This document shows, in pieces, positions 16,666 to 28,144 of a stretch of DNA of 55,823 nucleotides; within the stretch, counting starts at the first letter, position 1, and each line of letters opens with the position of its first letter. The notes beneath the pieces are model-generated. The model was not told the origin of the DNA. It did not search any database and worked only from the letters and a program-made list of their open reading frames with translations. The translations under genes and the position numbers were made by a program. Source of the DNA: an uncultured Dysosmobacter sp. (lineage in GTDB: Bacteria; Bacillota; Clostridia; Oscillospirales; Oscillospiraceae); contig NZ_CANRMB010000021.1 in assembly GCF_947631635.1 (NCBI RefSeq), positions 1 through 55,823 of the forward strand, in the 5' to 3' direction.

Positions 16666-17370
16666 TTACACAGGCTTCTCCTCTGCCCCAAACGTCTCAA
16701 TGGCTTTTGCGGTCTCGGCCCGCTTCTCCTCCAGAGACTCCTTCAGGATCATATCCTTCACCTTCATCAGCCGGGTGGTGGTGGCGCGGTCGTTCTCATC
16801 CAGCTTCATGGTGATATAGCGGATCGACTCCTGGGTGTCGGGGATCACCACATACTCCAGGGCGTTGACGCGGCGGCGGGTCTTTTCGATCTCCTCCGCC
16901 ATCAGTTGGGCGGACTTTTCGATCTCCGCCAGCTTCAGCATCTTCCGAAATACGCGCCCCAGGGCATCCACGGCGGTATCCAGCTCACCGGAGGTGGCCG
17001 CGAAGCCATAGGGATAGATATCGGAATCGGACTTGGTCTTGGTCTGGAAGTGATAGACAGGGACGTTGACGGACATGATGTTCTGACTGGTCTGGGTCAG
17101 TTCCACGCTCTGCTTGGGATACAGCAGCGCCTGTTCCAGCGCCTCGGAGCTCATCAGGGCGGAGGCGACGGTGAAGGACTTGTGGACCGTCATCAACTCC
17201 TCCTCCACCTCGGCGCGGAGCGCGCGGACCTCCCGCACCGTGTCCAGGAACTGCTTCATCAGCTCATCCCGCTTGTCTTTCAGCAGCTTGTGGCCCCGCT
17301 GGGCGGTACGCAGCTTGCCCTTCAAACGGGTGAGCTCCATACGGGTAGGGCTTACCGTGATGTTCGCCAT
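16666..17370 (-). CDS. ntpD: V-type ATP synthase subunit D (central stalk)
   Basis: A 234-residue subunit forming the long antiparallel coiled coil of the rotor shaft. The family start ITVSPTRMELTRLKGKLRTA and the C-terminal RRRVNALEYVVIP segment are clear. The tail is extended with ALEESL-like charged residues (about 200-234). A strong ribosome site (GAGGAGGGG) precedes the ATG 17370, 13 nt after the B gene. It is the last gene of the operon and is followed by a terminator. Confidence 0.96.
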   Translation of the reverse strand: MANITVSPTRMELTRLKGKLRTAQRGHKLLKDKRDELMKQFLDTVREVRALRAEVEEELMTVHKSFTVASALMSSEALEQALLYPKQSVELTQTSQNIMSVNVPVYHFQTKTKSDSDIYPYGFAATSGELDTAVDALGRVFRKMLKLAEIEKSAQLMAEEIEKTRRRVNALEYVVIPDTQESIRYITMKLDENDRATTTRLMKVKDMILKESLEEKRAETAKAIETFGAEEKPV

Positions 17371-17383
17371 GGCTCACCCCTCC

Positions 17384-18769
17384 TCATTCCTGGTCTTTCT
17401 TCGGCCAGTACTTCTCGATCAGCTCCGGTTTGATACGTTTCAGCTCCGCCTTGGGCAGGATGCTCAGCAGCTCCCAGCCCAGGTTCAGGGTCTCCTCGAT
17501 GGAGCGGTTCTCCTCATAGCCCTGGTTCACATACCGCTTTTCAAATTCGTCGGCGAATTTGGCATACAGCAGGTCCGTGGGGGTCAGAGCCGCCTCGCCC
17601 AGGATGGACATCAGCTCCTTGTTGTCCTTACCGGTGGAGTACGCGGCGAACAGCTGGTTCATGGTGTCCGCGTGGTCCTCACGGGTCTTGCCCTTGCCCA
17701 CGCCCTTATCCTTCAAACGGGACAGAGAGGGCAGCACGTCCACGGGGGGATGGATGCCCTGGCGGTACAGCGCACGGCTCAGAATGATCTGGCCCTCGGT
17801 GATATAGCCGGTCAGGTCGGGGATGGGGTGGGTCTTGTCGTCCTCGGGCATGGTCAGGATGGGGATCAGGGTGATGGAGCCGGGATTGCCCAGGCGGCGG
17901 CCGGCGCGCTCGTACAGGGTCGCCAGGTCGGTGTACAGGTAGCCGGGGAAGCCGCGGCGGCCGGGGACCTCCTTCTTGGCGGCGGAGACCTCACGCAGGG
18001 CCTCGGCGTAGTTGGTGATATCGGTCATGATGACCAGCACGTGCATGCCCTTCTCAAAGGCCAGATACTCGGCGGCGGTCAGGGCCATACGGGGGGTGGA
18101 GATACGCTCGACAGCCGGGTCGTTGGCCAGGTTGCTGAACAGCACGGTGCGGTCGATGGCACCGGTGCGGCGGAACTCACTGACGAAGAACTCAGACTCC
18201 TCGAAGGTGATGCCGATGGCGGCGAACACGACGGCGAAGTTTGCCGCCTCGTCGCCCAGCACCTTGGCCTGACGGGCGATCTGGGCCGCCAGGTTGGCGT
18301 GGGGCAGGCCGGAGCCGGAGAAAATCGGCAGCTTCTGGCCGCGGACCAGGGTATTCAGGCCGTCGATGGTAGAGACGCCGGTCTGGATGAATTCGTTGGG
18401 GTAATCGCGGGCGGCGGGGTTCATGGGCAGGCCGTTGATGTCCCGGTACTCCTCCGGCAGGATGTCGGGGCCGCCGTCGATGGGCTGGCCCATGCCGTTG
18501 AACACGCGGCCCAGCATGTCGCCGGACACGCCCAGCTGCAGGGGGTAGCCCAGGAAGCGGACCTTGGCGTCGGCCAGGTTGATGCCTGCGGCGGACTCGA
18601 ACAGCTGGACCACGGCGGTGTCGCCGTTGACCTCCAGCACCTTGCCGCGGCGGACGGAGCCGTCATGCAGCTCCACCTCCACCAGCTCGTCATAGGTGAC
18701 GTTCTCCACCATGCGGACCATCATCAGCGGGCTGACGATCTCTTCTACGGTTCTGTATTCACGAATCAT
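17384..18769 (-). CDS. ntpB: V-type ATP synthase subunit B (non-catalytic)
   Basis: A 461-residue regulatory subunit of the A3B3 head. It lacks a P-loop but keeps the homologous [20 protein letters not shown] region, the [18 protein letters not shown] start, and a C-terminal [19 protein letters not shown] segment. Length is typical. The ATG overlaps the TAA of the A gene by one base, so the catalytic and regulatory head subunits are translated together. Confidence 0.97.
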   Translation of the reverse strand: MIREYRTVEEIVSPLMMVRMVENVTYDELVEVELHDGSVRRGKVLEVNGDTAVVQLFESAAGINLADAKVRFLGYPLQLGVSGDMLGRVFNGMGQPIDGGPDILPEEYRDINGLPMNPAARDYPNEFIQTGVSTIDGLNTLVRGQKLPIFSGSGLPHANLAAQIARQAKVLGDEAANFAVVFAAIGITFEESEFFVSEFRRTGAIDRTVLFSNLANDPAVERISTPRMALTAAEYLAFEKGMHVLVIMTDITNYAEALREVSAAKKEVPGRRGFPGYLYTDLATLYERAGRRLGNPGSITLIPILTMPEDDKTHPIPDLTGYITEGQIILSRALYRQGIHPPVDVLPSLSRLKDKGVGKGKTREDHADTMNQLFAAYSTGKDNKELMSILGEAALTPTDLLYAKFADEFEKRYVNQGYEENRSIEETLNLGWELLSILPKAELKRIKPELIEKYWPKKDQE

Positions 18770-20538
18770 TACAGCTCACCTCCCTGGGCGGCAACAGCTT
18801 CGATCTGCTGCTCCATCTCAGCCTGGATCTGGCCATATGCCTGCACATATTCCTCCACAGGCACGCTCTTGGCACGGCCGATCTTCTCACGGGCGGGGAT
18901 ATCAAAGAGCTTCATGACCTGCGCGCCCTTGCCGATGGCGTCGCGGCACAGCTTGTCATAGCTGAGGATGAGGGCCAGCAGCTTCTCCTGCCGGTCATAG
19001 TTGGAATAGCCGTCGATATCGGTAAAGGCGTTCTGCTGCAGGAAGTCCTCGCGGATCATGCGGGCGACCTCCAGCGTCAGCTGGTCATTGGGAGACAGGG
19101 CGTCCTTACCGACCAGCTGGACGATCTCGTTCAGACTGGACTCGTTCTGCAGGAGGCTCATGGCCTTACCGCGGTTCTGCATGAACTCCGGTCCGAAGTT
19201 CTCATCGAACCAGGGCTTCAGGGTATCCAAGTACAGGGAATAGGAGTTCAGCCAGTTGATGGCCGGGAAATGGCGCTTATAGGCCAGAGAGGAATCCAGC
19301 GCCCAGAACACCTTCACGATCCGCATGGTGGCCTGGGAGACAGGCTCGGACAGGTCGCCGCCCGGAGGGGAGACCGCGCCGACGGCGGTCAGGCTGCCCC
19401 GGCGCTCGTCGGAGCCGATGCACTCCACGGAGCCGGCGCGCTCGTAGAACTGGGCCAGACGGGAGGCCAGGTACGCGGGATAGCCCTCTTCGCCGGGCAT
19501 CTCCTCCAGACGGCCGGACATCTCGCGGAGTGCCTCGGCCCAGCGGGAGGTGGAGTCGGCGATAACGGCCACGTCGTAGCCCATGTCGCGGAAGTACTCC
19601 GCGATGGTGATGCCGGTGTACACGGAGGCCTCACGGGCGGCCACGGGCATATCGGAGGTGTTGGCGATCAGCACAGTCCGCTTCATCAGGGACTCGCCGG
19701 TGCGGGGGTCCTTCAGCTCGGGGAACTCCCGCAGAACGTCGGTCATCTCGTTGCCGCGCTCGCCGCAGCCGATGTAGACCACGATGTCCACATCGGACCA
19801 CTTGGCCAGCTGGTGCTGGACCACGGTCTTGCCGGAGCCGAAGGGGCCGGGGACGGCGGCGGTGCCGCCCTTGGCGATGGGGAACATGGTGTCGATGATC
19901 CGCTGGCCGGAGCACAGGGGACGCTTAGGCGGATATTTCTTGGTGTAGGGGCGGCCCACACGGACAGGCCACTTCTGTGTCATGGTCAGGGGGACTTCCC
20001 TGCCGTCGTCGGTCTTCAGGGTGGCGATGGTCTCCGTCACGTTGAAGGAGCCGCTCCTGATGTCGGTGATGGTGCCCCGCAGTCTGGGGGGCACCATGAT
20101 CTTGTGGAGCACCGCGGTGGTCTCGGGGACCGTGCCGAGGATGTCGCCGCCGGTGACCTGGTCGCCCACCTTGGCGGTGGCGGTGAACTCCCACTTCTTC
20201 TCATGATCCACAGCGGGGACCTCCACACCGCGGGTGATGCAGGCACCCACCTTCTCCACGATCTTCTCCAGCGGGCGCTGGATGCCGTCGTAGATGCCCT
20301 CGATCATGCCGGGGCCAAGCTCCACGCTCATGGGCGCGCCGGTGGTCTCCACCACGGCGCCGGGTCCCAGGCCGGAGGTCTCCTCATAGACCTGAATGGA
20401 CGCGGTGTCGCCCTTCATGGTCAGGATCTCGCCGATCAGACGCTGTGGGCCAACGCGGACCACGTCGGACATGTTGGCGTCCGACAGGCCCTTGGCCACA
20501 ACCAGCGGTCCGGAAACTTTAACAACTTTACCGCTCAA
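18769..20538 (-). CDS. ntpA: V-type ATP synthase subunit A (catalytic)
   Basis: A 589-residue catalytic subunit of standard length if it starts at TTG 20538-20536. The P-loop GPFGSGKT is near residue 230, followed by the usual [12 protein letters not shown] and [20 protein letters not shown] segments. I reject the longer frame to 20676 because its first 46 residues are Pro/Gly-rich and unlike the family, which begins with [17 protein letters not shown] lies 9 nt before the TTG. A pair of strong hairpins (20621-20665) sits between this gene and subunit F. ATP hydrolysis or synthesis occurs at the A-B interface. Confidence 0.96.
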   Translation of the reverse strand: MSGKVVKVSGPLVVAKGLSDANMSDVVRVGPQRLIGEILTMKGDTASIQVYEETSGLGPGAVVETTGAPMSVELGPGMIEGIYDGIQRPLEKIVEKVGACITRGVEVPAVDHEKKWEFTATAKVGDQVTGGDILGTVPETTAVLHKIMVPPRLRGTITDIRSGSFNVTETIATLKTDDGREVPLTMTQKWPVRVGRPYTKKYPPKRPLCSGQRIIDTMFPIAKGGTAAVPGPFGSGKTVVQHQLAKWSDVDIVVYIGCGERGNEMTDVLREFPELKDPRTGESLMKRTVLIANTSDMPVAAREASVYTGITIAEYFRDMGYDVAVIADSTSRWAEALREMSGRLEEMPGEEGYPAYLASRLAQFYERAGSVECIGSDERRGSLTAVGAVSPPGGDLSEPVSQATMRIVKVFWALDSSLAYKRHFPAINWLNSYSLYLDTLKPWFDENFGPEFMQNRGKAMSLLQNESSLNEIVQLVGKDALSPNDQLTLEVARMIREDFLQQNAFTDIDGYSNYDRQEKLLALILSYDKLCRDAIGKGAQVMKLFDIPAREKIGRAKSVPVEEYVQAYGQIQAEMEQQIEAVAAQGGEL

Positions 20539-20620
20539 ATCGTATAACCTTCTTTCAGGTAGATTTGCTTGGAAAGGCAGCCCTCTCCCCTGTGCCCGCG
20601 GGCAACCGGGAAAGGGGCCT

Positions 20621-20665
20621 GGAAAAGCCTGCGGCTTTTCCGGCGGACCTGCCGCCGGCAGGTCC
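20621..20665 (-). other. Two adjacent hairpins inside the V-ATPase operon
   Basis: GGAAAAGCC/GGCTTTTCC (20621-20629 with 20633-20641) and GGACCTGCC/GGCAGGTCC (20645-20653 with 20657-20665), each a 9-bp perfect stem with a 3-nt loop. They fill the 160-nt gap between subunit F and the catalytic A gene, the largest gap in the operon. There is no T-run, so they look like RNA-processing or stability elements that would set different levels of head and stalk genes. Confidence 0.6.
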
Positions 20666-20697
20666 GGAAATCCCACTCATTTTGTCTGAGGGGACAT

Positions 20698-21018
20698 TTA
20701 GAGGATATCCGCACCCACCGCTCGCTCAATGGCGCGCTGGATGCTGTTCCTGCCGATCCCCAGGGAGCCCTCCCGGCCGGGGATCAGGATGATGGCGGGG
20801 CGAAGCTCGTCCTTGTAGCGGGCGATCACGTCCCCCATATCCTTTGCCAGCTGTTCGGTGAGATAGATCACCGCGCAGTCTGTCTTTGCCAGTTCCCGGA
20901 CCTTCTCCTTGGCCTCCTCCGGGGAGGTGACGGGATAGGTATCCAGGCCCAGAGCACGGAAACCCATGACGGATTCCCAGTCGCCGATGACGGCGATCTG
21001 ATACGTTGCAGCCATCAT
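20698..21018 (-). CDS. ntpG: V-type ATP synthase subunit F (central stalk, NtpG)
   Basis: A 106-residue CheY-like fold protein binding the rotor axle. The IAVIGDWESVMGFRALGLDT start and the AVIYLTEQLAKDM strand-helix are typical. GGCGGTGAA precedes tandem ATGs; I keep the first. The gap to the C gene is 9 nt. Length is usual for the family. Confidence 0.93.
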   Translation of the reverse strand: MMAATYQIAVIGDWESVMGFRALGLDTYPVTSPEEAKEKVRELAKTDCAVIYLTEQLAKDMGDVIARYKDELRPAIILIPGREGSLGIGRNSIQRAIERAVGADIL

Positions 21019-21027
21019 TTCACCGCC

Positions 21028-22032
21028 TTACACATAGCTTGCGCGGAGCCGGGCGCGGATAACGTCGGCGCTCAGGCCCGTGCTGCGTCCCAGCAGCAGG
21101 ATCCGCAGGTTGGTATACTCGGTCTCCCGGGCCGCCAGATAGCCCAGCAGCGGGGCCTCTCCAAAGGGCACGAACTGCGCCCCGGACAGGTAATCGCCCA
21201 CCGCGTCGTCGCAGAGCTTTTCAAACTCCGTCATGGCGCCGCCCCGCAGCGCCTCGGCGCCGGCCTCCGCCGCCGCCTGGAACCGGGTGGGGGCGTACAG
21301 CTCCGCCATGCCGCTGCCGCCGGCAGTGCTGACGCTCAGGATCGCGCCGGGAGAGATCTCTCCCCCCTCGAACAGGACGCCCCGCAGGAAGTCCGCGTTC
21401 TTGCCCATCCGGATGGTCCGGACCAGGGTGCGCAGGTTGGCGGCGTCGATCTGGACCTGCACATAGCCACGGAGGAACGCGCTGCCGGTCTCCTCCGCCA
21501 CGCTGCCCAAATCCCTGTAGCACCAGCGGTCCAGCACGATGTCGCCCAGCTGGGGATCCCGGGTGGTGTCCAGCACCTCCTTGGCCTCCGCCACAGCGGC
21601 GGCCAGACAGGCGGGCAGCTCCTCAAAGCTGCCGGTCCGAACGGCCTCCTTCAGCTCCGCCGCGGGGACCCGGCCCATATCCATCAGCAGACGGTCCGGG
21701 TCTATGCCCATGGCGTCCGCCTTGAGGATGGCCTTTGCATTGTGATAGTCATATTTCAGCTTGAAAATATCGATATACCTGGGGTCCGGGGCACTGTCCG
21801 CCAGATCGGCCAGCGTCGCCTCCCGGGCGGCGGCCAGCGCCGCGTCCATAGCCTCCGGATGTGTGGGGTCCAATTCAGGATAGCCGCACTCCTGGAGGAT
21901 CTTGACCGCCTCGTCGTCCGTGCGGGCATCCAGGACCTGCTCCATCCGCTCCCGGGTCAGCAGCCCATTCTCCATGGCCCGGATCCGGGTGGAGATCGCC
22001 AGGTAATCGGTGTCTTTGATTTTTTTAGCCAA
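21028..22032 (-). CDS. ntpC: V-type ATP synthase subunit C (rotor-membrane connector)
   Basis: A 334-residue funnel-shaped subunit (subunit d homologue) that couples the axle to the K-ring. Helix-rich, with DYLAISTRIRAMENGLLT at the start and repeated FLRGYVQVQIDAANLRTLVR-type segments. The start is TTG (22032-22030), with AGGAGG 7-8 nt upstream; no ATG fits. It is separated from subunit E by about 100 nt and from subunit F by 9 nt. Confidence 0.94.
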   Translation of the reverse strand: MAKKIKDTDYLAISTRIRAMENGLLTRERMEQVLDARTDDEAVKILQECGYPELDPTHPEAMDAALAAAREATLADLADSAPDPRYIDIFKLKYDYHNAKAILKADAMGIDPDRLLMDMGRVPAAELKEAVRTGSFEELPACLAAAVAEAKEVLDTTRDPQLGDIVLDRWCYRDLGSVAEETGSAFLRGYVQVQIDAANLRTLVRTIRMGKNADFLRGVLFEGGEISPGAILSVSTAGGSGMAELYAPTRFQAAAEAGAEALRGGAMTEFEKLCDDAVGDYLSGAQFVPFGEAPLLGYLAARETEYTNLRILLLGRSTGLSADVIRARLRASYV

Positions 22033-22131
22033 GACACTTCCTCCTTGTACTGCTCTTCCATAAGACCGTCTCCCGGTCCCATGGCCGCGGCTTCACGCCC
22101 CGGCGCCCGTGATACGGGCGAAGATATGGTG

Positions 22132-22722
22132 TCATCCCTCCGGGAACAGCTTCTTTGCCACCGCCCCCGCGGTCTCCGCTTTCTGCAGGCGCACCAGGGT
22201 ATCGAAGGTGCAGTTGACCTCCACGTTCCGGTCCTTCAGGATGAAACCGCCCTGGATGGGCCGGGTCTCCTCCGACAGGACCAGCTTTTTGCCGGAGGTC
22301 TCGTTGGCTTTCGCCACAGCGGCCTTTCCGACCCGCTCCCGGTCTCCGGCGGAGAAGATGGCCTCTTCCCGTCCGCTGGAGGACGCCTGGACCAGCAGAC
22401 CGGCCAGGACCGTTACGTATTGCTCGTCCGGCATGGCGCACAGCTTCTCCAGCGCCCGGACATAGGTCTTTTCCACCATCTCCTGCTTGGCGGCCAGCTG
22501 GACCTTGCGGGCCTCCATCTGGGCCACGCTCACCAGGCGCTCCTCCCGTTCAGCGGCGGCTTTTTCGTTCCTGGCCGCCAGCTCGGCGGCCTCTGTGTCC
22601 GCCTGGGCCTGATACCGGGCCGTGATCTGCGCGGCCTCCGCTTTGGCCTTATTCAGGATGCGGTCGATCTCCGCCTGTGCGTCGGCTTCGATCCTCTGCG
22701 TGATCTTTTCGATTCCGTTCAT
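22132..22722 (-). CDS. ntpE: V-type ATP synthase subunit E (peripheral stalk)
   Basis: A 196-residue stalk subunit. Residues about 1-90 form an Ala/Glu/Arg-rich coiled coil (AQAEIDRILNKAKAEA), followed by a small globular domain holding SEETRPIQGGFIL and a C-terminal DTLVRLQK. It pairs with the coiled-coil NtpF protein (25201-25515) to form the stator. The start has GGAAAGGGG upstream. Position K-E-C matches the canonical ntp order. Confidence 0.94.
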   Translation of the reverse strand: MNGIEKITQRIEADAQAEIDRILNKAKAEAAQITARYQAQADTEAAELAARNEKAAAEREERLVSVAQMEARKVQLAAKQEMVEKTYVRALEKLCAMPDEQYVTVLAGLLVQASSSGREEAIFSAGDRERVGKAAVAKANETSGKKLVLSEETRPIQGGFILKDRNVEVNCTFDTLVRLQKAETAGAVAKKLFPEG

Positions 22723-22744
22723 GTCGAATCCCCTTTCCGTGGGA

Positions 22745-25199
<2,455 letters not shown>

Positions 25200-25200
25200 C

Positions 25201-25515
25201 TCAGTGATTCACAACCCTTCCGACAATAAACTCTGCGGCCTCTTCCAAGTGCTTGCCAGCCGTCTCCCGCAGCGCGGCGCCGGCCGTCTCCGCCGTCTGG
25301 CTGATCTGCGCCGAACGCTCCGCCGCTTTCGCTTCCGCCTGCCGCAGAAGCTCTCTGCCGCTCTCAGCCGCATCCGCGCGCACTTGCTGTAAGAGCGCAA
25401 GACCATCCCGCTCCGCGTCAGCGACGATCTGTCGCGCCTCCGCTTCAGCGGCCGTCTTGCGCTCACGGCCCAGGTTTTCCACCTGTGTGACCTTTTCGAT
25501 TGCTTCCAGGGACAT
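25201..25515 (-). CDS. ntpF: V-type ATP synthase peripheral-stalk coiled-coil subunit (G/H, NtpF)
   Basis: About 104 residues from ATG 25515 (MSLEAIEKVTQVE), with AAGGTG 8 nt upstream. Nearly the whole protein is an Ala/Glu/Arg-rich right-handed coiled coil (ERKTAAEAEARQIVADAE, then LRQAEAKAAERSAQI), as expected for the G/H subunit that pairs with E. It is the first gene of the operon and sits downstream of a predicted promoter at 25672-25700. The gene order F-I-K-E-C-G-A-B-D equals the Enterococcus hirae ntp operon. Confidence 0.88.
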   Translation of the reverse strand: MSLEAIEKVTQVENLGRERKTAAEAEARQIVADAERDGLALLQQVRADAAESGRELLRQAEAKAAERSAQISQTAETAGAALRETAGKHLEEAAEFIVGRVVNH

Positions 25516-25671
25516 CCGTTTTTCACCTTCTCTCCTGCTCTGCAATGATTCCACGTTTACTCCATTATGCGGTCAACGCGCCATTCCTTCCATAGACAAA
25601 TATTCCCGAATGTCACAACTCCATACGCCGTTAAGATTTTGTATAGAATCCGACCGCACTTTATGTTACCA

Positions 25672-25700
25672 AGTATAGGCTACCAGGCTTTTCAATGCAA
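25672..25700 (-). promoter_or_regulatory. Predicted sigma-A promoter of the V-ATPase operon
   Basis: On the minus strand TTGCAT (25700-25695), exactly 17 bp, then TATACT (25677-25672), leaving a leader of about 150 nt before ntpF. Confidence 0.75.
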
Positions 25701-25706
25701 GGGAAT

Positions 25707-25808
25707 TTTGCACAAAAATGGTGCTTTCTTCCTTTTGCACAAAGTTGCAGCATATTTTTATACAAAATGAAGCGCAAACGTGTACGAAAATTATCGCAAA
25801 CGTGTACG
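25707..25808. promoter_or_regulatory. Two pairs of direct repeats upstream of the V-ATPase promoter
   Basis: TTTTGCACAAA occurs at 25707-25717 and 25733-25743 (26 nt apart), and CGCAAACGTGTACG occurs at 25773-25786 and 25795-25808 (22 nt apart). They lie directly upstream of the -35 at 25700 in an AT-rich 460-nt gap that contains no gene. Spacing of two helical turns suggests binding of a regulator to one DNA face. The regulator is unknown. Confidence 0.5.
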
Positions 25809-25932
25809 CTTATCTAAAAAATAACAATTTCTTGTTTTATTTTTAACAGGACCTGTCTCTGCCGTTCCCCCGTTTTCTGTATTTTCCGCATAACAGATCA
25901 GAGCAGGCGCTATATACTGTAATATATAATAA

Positions 25933-25967
25933 GGCAGGGAGACATCACAGGCCCCCGTCTCCCTGCC
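25933..25967 (-). terminator. Terminator of the DivIVA-like gene
   Basis: An 11-bp stem (25933-25943 with 25957-25967) with GGCAGGGAGAC arms, followed on the minus strand by TTATTATATATTA. Confidence 0.75.
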
Positions 25968-25976
25968 CATGTCCAT

Positions 25977-26600
25977 TTAATTCTCGCCGCCTGCAGTCCG
26001 CTCCAGCACGGCTGACAGCTGATTCAGCTCCGCCCCGGCCTGGTCCATGGCCCGCGGGAGCTGGGTGAGGTTCACCTCGACCTTTCTCAGTTCGCCATTC
26101 ACATGGGCGGCGGTGGATTCAAATGTATCCATCAGTACCTGATACTGCCCGCGGAACAGATCTAAGGTCCGCTGCAATTGAACAGCGGTGGCGGCCTCCA
26201 AGTCCGCGGCCCGCTTGCGGGCCTCGCACTCAATGGCTCCGATCCGCTCCCGGAACTGGGCATAAGCCTCAGCGTCAGGGCGCAGGGCATCTGCCTCAGC
26301 GGACAGCCGGGCGACTTCCGCCTCCAGGGGCTTCAGGGGCTCCAGCGCCTGCCGTGCAAATGCCTCCTGCTGCAGTTTTGCCTGCAAAGTGTCCCGCTGG
26401 GCGGACAACTCCTCCACCTGCATCCGCAGGGCGGAGATCTCCTGTTCCGCGGCCGCCATCTTTTCCCGCAGGCCGTCGTTCTCCTCCAGAAGCTTTTTCT
26501 GGTTTTCAGCGGCCTCTTTCGCCGTCCGTTCAATATATTGAATGACATCCTGCTTGTCGAATCCACCGAATGTCACGCTTTTGATGGAGTAGTTATCCAT
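25977..26600 (-). CDS. DivIVA-like coiled-coil protein
   Basis: A 207-residue protein. The first about 30 residues (IKSVTFGGFDKQDVIQYIERT) resemble the DivIVA membrane-curvature-binding start, including the FGGFDKQDV turn. The rest is a long Ala/Glu/Gln-rich coiled coil (about 30-140) followed by a second helical region. DivIVA-type proteins mark poles or division sites. It has its own promoter and terminator and is divergent from the tRNA-Arg gene. Whether it is the cell-division DivIVA or a minor paralogue cannot be told. Confidence 0.72.
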   Translation of the reverse strand: MDNYSIKSVTFGGFDKQDVIQYIERTAKEAAENQKKLLEENDGLREKMAAAEQEISALRMQVEELSAQRDTLQAKLQQEAFARQALEPLKPLEAEVARLSAEADALRPDAEAYAQFRERIGAIECEARKRAADLEAATAVQLQRTLDLFRGQYQVLMDTFESTAAHVNGELRKVEVNLTQLPRAMDQAGAELNQLSAVLERTAGGEN

Positions 26601-26633
26601 ATACCCACCACTTTCTTCTGTATATTGGATGTT

Positions 26634-26662
26634 ACTATATCATAAAATCTTCCGATTTACAA
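26634..26662 (-). promoter_or_regulatory. Predicted promoter of the DivIVA-like gene
   Basis: On the minus strand TTGTAA (26662-26657), 17 bp, TATAGT (26639-26634), 34 nt before the start. Confidence 0.55.
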
Positions 26663-26699
26663 GGCCTCGAAAAAAAGTGGAAAAAAAGCAAAAAAACTC

Positions 26700-26728
26700 T
26701 TGCATTCCAAAAACAGGTGTGCTATTAT
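26700..26728 (+). promoter_or_regulatory. Predicted promoter of tRNA-Arg
   Basis: TTGCAT (26700-26705), 17 bp, TATTAT (26723-26728), 22 nt before the mature tRNA 5' end. An overlapping TATAAT lies at 26726-26731. Confidence 0.65.
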
Positions 26729-26750
26729 AATTAAGCTGTCTGTGAGACAT

Positions 26751-26827
26751 GCGCCGTTAGCTCAGCTGGATAGAGCGTCTGGCTACGGACCAGAAGGCCG
26801 GGGGTTCGAATCCCTCACGGCGTACCA
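26751..26827 (+). tRNA. tRNA-Arg (anticodon ACG)
   Basis: A 77-nt tRNA with encoded CCA. The 7-bp acceptor pairs GCGCCGT with ACGGCGT (one G-U pair). The D-arm holds AGCTCAGCTGGATAGAGC, the anticodon loop is CTACGGA with ACG, and the T-loop is TTCGAAT. ACG (read as ICG after deamination) serves the CGU/CGC/CGA Arg codons. Its 3' end is repeated about 6.4 kb downstream, so it served as an integration site. Confidence 0.96.
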
Positions 26828-26829
26828 AA
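26805..26829 (+). repeat. Attachment-site copy in the tRNA-Arg 3' end
   Basis: These 25 nt (from the T-loop through CCA plus AA) recur at 33203-33227 with a single mismatch. This is the classic footprint of site-specific integration into a tRNA gene: the tRNA is kept whole and a partial copy marks the far end. The DNA between is much more AT-rich than its flanks. Confidence 0.8.
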
Positions 26830-26833
26830 TTGA

Positions 26834-26874
26834 AAATCCCGCAAGCCATTGAAAACAAAGGCTCCGCGGGATTT
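26834..26874 (+). terminator. Terminator after tRNA-Arg
   Basis: A 9-bp stem AAATCCCGC (26834-26842) with GCGGGATTT (26866-26874), loop of 23 nt, then TTGTTTTTT. Confidence 0.75.
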
Positions 26875-27062
26875 TTGTTTTTTACAATATCAATTTTTAT
26901 TCATCCAATTTGTATAATTATATTCATTCTTATACGATTTTAAATGCTTTCATGTGGTACAGGTGTGGTACACGAATATCATCCAGCATAGATAACGGGG
27001 ATGGCTTTCCATGGAAGTCATTCGCACCTTCTGTGATTGATTTAAAAAACATCCAGACCGTA

Positions 27063-27107
27063 AGCAAACCCGATGGCAAATCTTTTGAGTCTGCCATCGG
27101 GTTTGCT
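27063..27107. terminator. Strong hairpin at the end of the racemase-AEC operon
   Basis: A 16-bp perfect stem (27063-27078 with 27092-27107) around a 13-nt loop, 28 nt past the AEC permease stop. On the minus strand a T-run (TTTTTT) comes only about 13 nt later, so it is terminator-like but not textbook. The rest of the gap from 26875 to 27134 holds no gene I can support. Confidence 0.6.
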
Positions 27108-27134
27108 GTTCATCTTTTCAAGTTTTGATGAAGC

Positions 27135-28043
27135 CTAAATTGCAATTTGTGCCAGTGTCACCATAACGGGAACCGTGATGATCGACAGGACCGTGCTGAG
27201 GCATACTGTAACAACACTAAACTCATAATCGCAATTGTACTGCTGCGCGAACACGCAGATATTTGCTCCCACTGGTGTGGCCGCCGCCAAATAGACAGCC
27301 AGTGCTACGCTTTTATTCTGGATAGGAACGATCCAGAATAAAAGCAGGATAACCGCCGGAATAAAGATAAGCCGGAACAGAACGCAGCCATAAGCCCGCC
27401 TATTAAACATCTGTTTGGGTGTCAGTTTTGCCATATATGTACCCATCAGAATCATAGCTACTGGCGTATTCATGCCGGCGATATATCCCAGAGTGCTGGT
27501 AATGACGTCGGGTACCGAGATACGCGAAACAAATAACACCACACCGATAACAATGGAAATAACTACCGGATTTTTAACAATGGCCTTTGCAGAAACTGCA
27601 TCCCTCCGGTCTGTCATGATGTACACGCCATAGGTCCACTGAAACAGATTCAGCAAAGCAATTGAGGTGGCAACATAGAATACTCCCTCTTCGCCAATAA
27701 CAGCCTGTGCCAGAGGTATACCAATAAATCCAGCGTTGCAGAAAGCTGCGGCAAAATTTTCAATGCGGCGGCGCTTGCCATATACTGCGTAGGCGATGAG
27801 CATCGCAAGCACAAACCCTGCGAGTGCCAGCCCTGCGGACAGCGCTAATTCCTCCAGGCGCTTCCGGGAATATTGGATCAGATAGGATTTTAGGATGACA
27901 CAGGGAATGATCATTCGCAACAGAATGCTTCCCAGATCCTTGGAACCTTGGGCCGACAAAAAACCTTTTCGGCTCAGAAATACACCAACAGCAACCAGCA
28001 GGGCCATAATGCAAATTTGTCTTAGCAAAATAAACACTAACAT
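27135..28043 (-). CDS. AEC family transporter (auxin-efflux-carrier type permease)
   Basis: A 302-residue permease with about ten transmembrane helices. Family landmarks are the MLVFILLRQI start, an NAGFIGIPLAQAVIGEEGVFY segment (the first conserved half-repeat, with N and GIPL), and the second repeat near NTPVAMILMGTYMAKL. AEC proteins move organic anions such as malate or malonate, or amino-acid-like substrates. It ends the island operon, about 100 nt after the M20 peptidase. AAAGGA precedes the ATG. With a racemase and a peptidase upstream, an amino-acid or peptide product is the likely cargo. Confidence 0.9.
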   Translation of the reverse strand: MLVFILLRQICIMALLVAVGVFLSRKGFLSAQGSKDLGSILLRMIIPCVILKSYLIQYSRKRLEELALSAGLALAGFVLAMLIAYAVYGKRRRIENFAAAFCNAGFIGIPLAQAVIGEEGVFYVATSIALLNLFQWTYGVYIMTDRRDAVSAKAIVKNPVVISIVIGVVLFVSRISVPDVITSTLGYIAGMNTPVAMILMGTYMAKLTPKQMFNRRAYGCVLFRLIFIPAVILLLFWIVPIQNKSVALAVYLAAATPVGANICVFAQQYNCDYEFSVVTVCLSTVLSIITVPVMVTLAQIAI

Positions 28044-28144
28044 ACTGCAGTTCCTTTAGATTTTCGGCAAAATCTATCTTCAAATTTTCTGTGAGGCACC
28101 GCTCAATTTGCGAGTCAGATCTTTAAATATGGCAATAGATATTT

